Assembly: GCA_900770925.1 (NCBI GenBank)
Contig: CAAGLY010000001.1
Location: forward strand, 1 to 54,764
Origin: Bacilli bacterium
Lineage (GTDB): Bacteria; Bacillota_I; Bacilli_A; RFN20; CAG-288
DNA: 54,764 nt
Direction of reading: 5' to 3'
Shown: positions 51,862 to 54,764 of the stretch, piece after piece
Numbering within the stretch: the first letter of the stretch is position 1
Layout: each line of letters begins with the position of its first letter
Notes under the pieces: generated by a model
The model's database searches: none
What the model was told of the DNA's origin: nothing
Seen by the model: the letters and a program-made list of their open reading frames with translations, nothing else
Translations under genes and position numbers: made by a program

Positions 51862-52848
51862 ATGAAAAAGAAAATCATTTTACCGCTGCTTTTACTCTTT
51901 GTCCTGAATAGCTGCAAAGGTAGCGAAACTTCAAGCATCGATAAAAAAATCAGCATCAGCCGTTATGTCAGCCAGGTTTCGGATACTGTTCCTTATAGGG
52001 TCTCTAAGAAGGATGAAGGGAAGAGGGTCAACTATGTTGTCTCTTCCTATCCAGCCATTGCTTCGGCTAGGGCGAAAGATAATTCACTTAGTATTTATAG
52101 CGATATCCGTTCTCTCTTCTCCGAGAAATACTCTACCCAAGGCTTCCCTCAGGCTGGGTTATTCATTAAGAAATCTCTAGCCAAGGATGATTCTAAGCGG
52201 AATGAAATCAATTCTTTCCTTTCTGCCGTCAATTCCAATAGGAACAATCTGATTAATAATCCGAAGAAAGCAAGGGATAAACTTGATTCTCTCAGGCCAG
52301 ACAAGGAGGACCAGAAGAATAAGTTCGGAAGGAATTCTTCTCTTGCCCTTTCTATCCAGAAAGACAATAAGAACGGATTCGGTTTTATCGATAAAGACAA
52401 TCAGCCAGACCAGGCTGAATATGATAAGTTCTCTACTATTTTTGACCTTGACTGGAACGTTCAGTCTTTCTCTGCCTTCTACTTTGCGCCGCAAGGTGAG
52501 GTAAAAAGGAAAGAACTGACTTTTGATATTGCTGTTCCTAGGGGTGCGCCTAGCCTTGCTTTTTCCTCTTTTGCTACAAGCGACCGCTTTATTACGGAAG
52601 CCCCTAATCTCGTCAAAGCCGAATTTGCTAAAGGCGAAATGGATTTTATTATCTTTGATTCCGTTAACGGAAGGAAATTGGCAAAAGATAACTACGAATT
52701 CGTCTCTAGGATCACGTACGGAAATCTCTATGTCATCTCTCTTGGCAACGATGAGAACGAAAAAAGGGATAGTGGGGATTATATTGTCAGCTATGGGGAA
52801 GGACTGATTCCGGATCTTGCCTTTAAATCCGTATACGATCTGAAATGA
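51862..52848 (+). CDS. NitT/TauT-type ABC importer binding lipoprotein, apparently circularly permuted
   Basis: 328 residues, lipobox LNSC (Cys18). Motifs of this binding-protein class are present, but in swapped order. First comes what is normally the C-terminal half: VSDTVPYRVSKKDE, VNYVVSSYPAIASA, GFPQAGLFIKK, NNPKKA (about 35-170). Then comes what is normally the N-terminal half: AVPMGAPSLAF, MDFIIFDSVNG, ITYGNLYVISLG, YGEGLIPDLAF (about 230-328). The chain ends where canonical relatives would continue into the SDTVPY strand. The reading frame is clean with a good signal peptide, and its stop overlaps the permease start. TACAAT ends 7 bases before the ATG and no ribosome binding site is seen. 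Ligand unknown. Confidence 0.8.
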   Translation: MKKKIILPLLLLFVLNSCKGSETSSIDKKISISRYVSQVSDTVPYRVSKKDEGKRVNYVVSSYPAIASARAKDNSLSIYSDIRSLFSEKYSTQGFPQAGLFIKKSLAKDDSKRNEINSFLSAVNSNRNNLINNPKKARDKLDSLRPDKEDQKNKFGRNSSLALSIQKDNKNGFGFIDKDNQPDQAEYDKFSTIFDLDWNVQSFSAFYFAPQGEVKRKELTFDIAVPRGAPSLAFSSFATSDRFITEAPNLVKAEFAKGEMDFIIFDSVNGRKLAKDNYEFVSRITYGNLYVISLGNDENEKRDSGDYIVSYGEGLIPDLAFKSVYDLK

Positions 52849-53603
52849 AAATAACAATTCCTTTCTTAAAAAAGACTATTTTTTATCTACTTGGCATGTT
52901 TTTTGCTGTCTTTCTTTATGAAAGGATCTATCTTTTCACGAAAGGGAAGTTCCTTCCTGAGTTCTTCACTGCCTTTATTGACTCTTTAAAGAGGCTTGGC
53001 AATGTTTCTTTTCTCGCCTCTTTTGGCTATACGTTCCTTCGCAGCCTAATAGGGCTAATCGTCAGTTTCCTCTTAGGCTTTGCTCTTGGTTTATTTGCCG
53101 GATATTACGATGGAAGGAAACGCTTTCTTAAACCGTTAAGGTCGATCAGGAGATCCATTCCGAGGATTGCCATCATCTTCCTTCTTGCCTTGTATGTTCC
53201 TTCTTTTTATTATCTGGTTGTTTTCCTTCTCTGTTTTCCTATTTGTTATGAAGATAGCTGTGAAGGCTCAGATAAAATCAAAAAACGGTTCGGAAACCAG
53301 TTCCGGTTAGACGGAAACCAGGGCGGAAAAGTATTCTATTCGGTTATCTTTCCTCTTTCCCTCCCTTATTACGGAAGGGGAATTATTCAAAGCTTCGGAC
53401 TTGCTTTTAAAGCTGAAATCATGGCCGAAACTTTCAGTTATAAAAGTAGTTTTACCGGATTAGGAAAAGATCTCTATCTTGCCTATCAGATGGCTGATTT
53501 TACTAAATTAGCCCAAATCATCATCATTTTAAGGATGTTTCTGATGATTTTTGATATTTTATTAGCCTTTTTTAAAGAAAAAATAGATAATTTATTTTTC
53601 TGA
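52845..53603 (+). CDS. NitT/TauT-type ABC importer permease
   Basis: 252 residues, about six transmembrane helices. The block FLRSLIGLIVSFLLGFALGLFAGYYDG, then KPLMSIMRSIPMIAIIFLL with AGG as Met, is the SsuC/TauC pattern; the EAA-like loop GNQFRLDGNQGGKVFYSVIFPLSLPY is recognisable though divergent. The ATG overlaps the lipoprotein stop by 4 bases. No ATPase gene follows, so the ATPase must be elsewhere or shared. A weak terminator follows at 53644. Confidence 0.85.
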   Translation: MKITIPFLKKTIFYLLGMFFAVFLYERIYLFTKGKFLPEFFTAFIDSLKRLGNVSFLASFGYTFLRSLIGLIVSFLLGFALGLFAGYYDGRKRFLKPLRSIRRSIPRIAIIFLLALYVPSFYYLVVFLLCFPICYEDSCEGSDKIKKRFGNQFRLDGNQGGKVFYSVIFPLSLPYYGRGIIQSFGLAFKAEIMAETFSYKSSFTGLGKDLYLAYQMADFTKLAQIIIILRMFLMIFDILLAFFKEKIDNLFF

Positions 53604-53643
53604 AATAATATTAATTGTCTTTGAATAATTAGAATTGAATCCC

Positions 53644-53668
53644 TGCACTACCTTTTGGTGGCATTTTT
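53644..53668 (+). terminator. Weak terminator after the NitT/TauT-type permease
   Basis: TGC-(2-base bulge)-TACC / GGTG-GCA with loop TTTT, then TTTTT. Confidence 0.55.
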
Positions 53669-53680
53669 GCATTAAGCATC

Positions 53681-53709
53681 CTGAAATAATCTTCTAGTCA
53701 AACTATAAT
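53681..53709 (+). promoter_or_regulatory. Promoter of the toxin-like gene
   Basis: CTGAAA (53681-53686), 17 bases, consensus TATAAT (53704-53709), followed by AAAAGGAGG and the ATG at 53733. Confidence 0.65.
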
Positions 53710-53732
53710 TGCTTTAAAAGGAGGGGATTTAC

Positions 53733-54477
53733 ATGAGTCTATTGACAGCTGTTGAGGCGATTGGTAGGCTGCTTTCTTCTTATCCGACCGTGAATCATGT
53801 TTATGCTAACTCTCATCCAAAATCTGGGGGCAAGCATCGAATTCTCCGATTCAGTAATTGTTCCCGATTCTTCTGTAACGACGGGGAAAGTCGCCGATTG
53901 TTATGGATTAACTCTTTATAAGGAATCGCAATCTGAACTCACCCCTTTGGAATTTATTACCAGCCCAACTTTTATTAACAAAAAAGAAACTTTATCTGTT
54001 AGTGAAAGCATTCAGATCTCTAAATCCTATTCTGCCTCTAAATCTGTTGAAAACAGCTTTAATAAAAAGGCATCTGGAGGAATCGAATTAAAAGGAATAG
54101 CCAAAATAGGGGGTGAGATTTCCACTACTAGTAGCGTCAATCTATCTTACGGCTATCAATACACTGTTTCAAACATTCGCCTTAATACCGAAACAATCGT
54201 AATAGATGGTGTAGAAAATAAATTTGGCGTTTATGCTTTTGCTTATTGTGCCGCTAATGCTACGCAATATTATGCTTACTATTATCACAAACGATATTCT
54301 AATTATGATCAGCCGGCAAGGTATCAAACACTATTCCTTTACGAAAACGCCGATACACGTTTCAGTTTGCCGAATCAAAACAGTCATTACGCAAACCATC
54401 TGTATTATTTCGAAACTATTGCAGAATATAATAATTTCTGCAAGAAAAGGATAAACAATAGTGTTGCTTTCTGCTAA
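53733..54477 (+). pseudogene. Frameshifted secreted protein, possibly aerolysin/ETX-like pore-former
   Basis: A strong ribosome binding site (AAAAGGAGG) precedes ATG 53733, which opens a signal-peptide-like start: LLTAVEAIG-x-LLSSYPTVNHVYANS. The main body is in the next frame from 53797, whose first ATG has no ribosome binding site. Dropping one G from the GGGGG at 53826-53830 joins them as PKSGASIEFSDS. The body is Ser/Thr/Asn-rich, with alternating patterns (SVSESIQISKSYSASKSVEN, GIAKIGGEISTTSS) like the stem region of aerolysin/ETX-MTX2 toxins, and an aromatic C-terminus. It is AT-rich and has only two AGG codons, unlike its neighbours, suggesting recent acquisition. It may be a pseudogene, a phase-variable gene or contain a sequencing error. 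Confidence 0.5.
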
Positions 54478-54481
54478 GGCG

Positions 54482-54764
54482 GAAAGAAAAAAAGAAGTCG
54501 GGGGACTTGCAGGGACAGGCGACTCAATGGATGCCTTTCTTGCCCATATCGCACCTGGTTCGACCGCCTGTCATGACATGGGGCGCTTCGCCGGCTGCTT
54601 CCCCGGATTCACCGCAGTGGCCGTGAACTCGAAGGACGGGAAAGCCTATGAGCTGCTCAATACCGTCAACCGGCTCTGTGCCCAGGTAAAGCGTCTGTTC
54701 GCCGTCCATCTCCGGATTCACCGCAAGAACGTTCCACTATGGCTGTCGGAGAAGGCGTTCCAGA
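54482..54764 (+). mobile_element. GC-rich transposase fragment (IS1595-like C-terminus), runs off the end
   Basis: Immediately after the toxin-like stop, base composition changes to clearly GC-rich. The open frame has HDMGRFAGCFPGFTAVAVNS, then LLNTVNRLCAQVKRLF and HRKNVPLWLS, resembling the end of IS1595-type transposases (INKLH..LKRF..KHGG...LQ.WLN). Its N-terminal part is absent, so it is a fragment or was cut by an insertion. Met is encoded by ATG in this stretch and AGG is not used in frame. The family call is tentative. Confidence 0.45.

Noticed and set aside
79..53603. AGG as leucine instead of methionine
   Set aside because: Many sites would tolerate Leu, but NKMD, GMGDS, DNGIGM and LPMWIADMD specifically favour Met.
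54524..54721. 65-residue minus-strand ORF at the window end
   Set aside because: Antisense to the transposase-like frame, with no similarity or ribosome binding site.

Overview
The window is a gene-dense bacterial chromosome segment. Housekeeping gene orders (rimP-nusA-rnpM-ylxQ-infB-rbfA, truB-ribF next to rpsO, alaS-ruvX, mutS2-uvrC), Bacillus-type promoters, strong AGGAGG-like ribosome binding sites and lipoprotein signal peptides point to a member of the Bacilli. The most important property is the genetic code. In nearly every conserved protein, AGG codons translated as Arg fall exactly where the family has Met: NKMD of IF2, DNGIGM of HtpG, GMGDS of the HAD phosphatase, LPMWIADMD of the MalY-type lyase, GGYMSNW of the S9 peptidase. 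Invariant arginines use CGN or AGA. This matches the published reassignment of AGG to methionine in a clade of uncultivated gut Bacilli (the 'Enterosoma' type code). All proteins here should be read with AGG = Met; gene boundaries do not change.

Layout. 1-2.4 kb: rpsO, with a structured leader, diverges from truB-ribF. 2.4-7.9 kb: the nusA operon on the minus strand, from a good promoter at 7870-7898. 8.0-11.55 kb: a heterodimeric ABC exporter. 11.57-12.25 kb: an internally deleted IS3-family element with a duplicated end and a 26-bp palindrome. 12.36-17.26 kb: a TetR-type regulator diverging from a two-ATPase, one-permease ABC-2 efflux operon. 17.3-21.6 kb: a HAD phosphatase, a FAD-dependent dehydrogenase and htpG under a CIRCE operator. 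22-27 kb: a nucleoside-type (BMP) ABC importer behind a long structured leader. 27.3-31.8 kb: an iron(III)-type ABC importer whose ATPase carries a coiled-coil insertion. 31.8-34.8 kb (minus): a siderophore/cobalamin-type importer.

34.9-39.9 kb (minus): tRNA-Pro, a membrane protein, uvrC and mutS2. 39.95-45.94 kb: S9 peptidase, rnhC, three small accessory genes and a MalY-like lyase. 46-50 kb: alaS, ruvX, a flavin reductase and a GNAT, facing a glutaredoxin-like gene. 50.5-53.6 kb: an iron-dependent alcohol dehydrogenase and a NitT/TauT-type importer whose binding lipoprotein appears circularly permuted. 53.7-54.76 kb: an AT-rich, frameshifted, possibly pore-forming toxin gene, then a GC-rich transposase fragment running off the end. 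No rRNA, CRISPR array or replication origin was seen. The tRNA that must read AGG is not in this window; only tRNA-Pro(UGG) is present.
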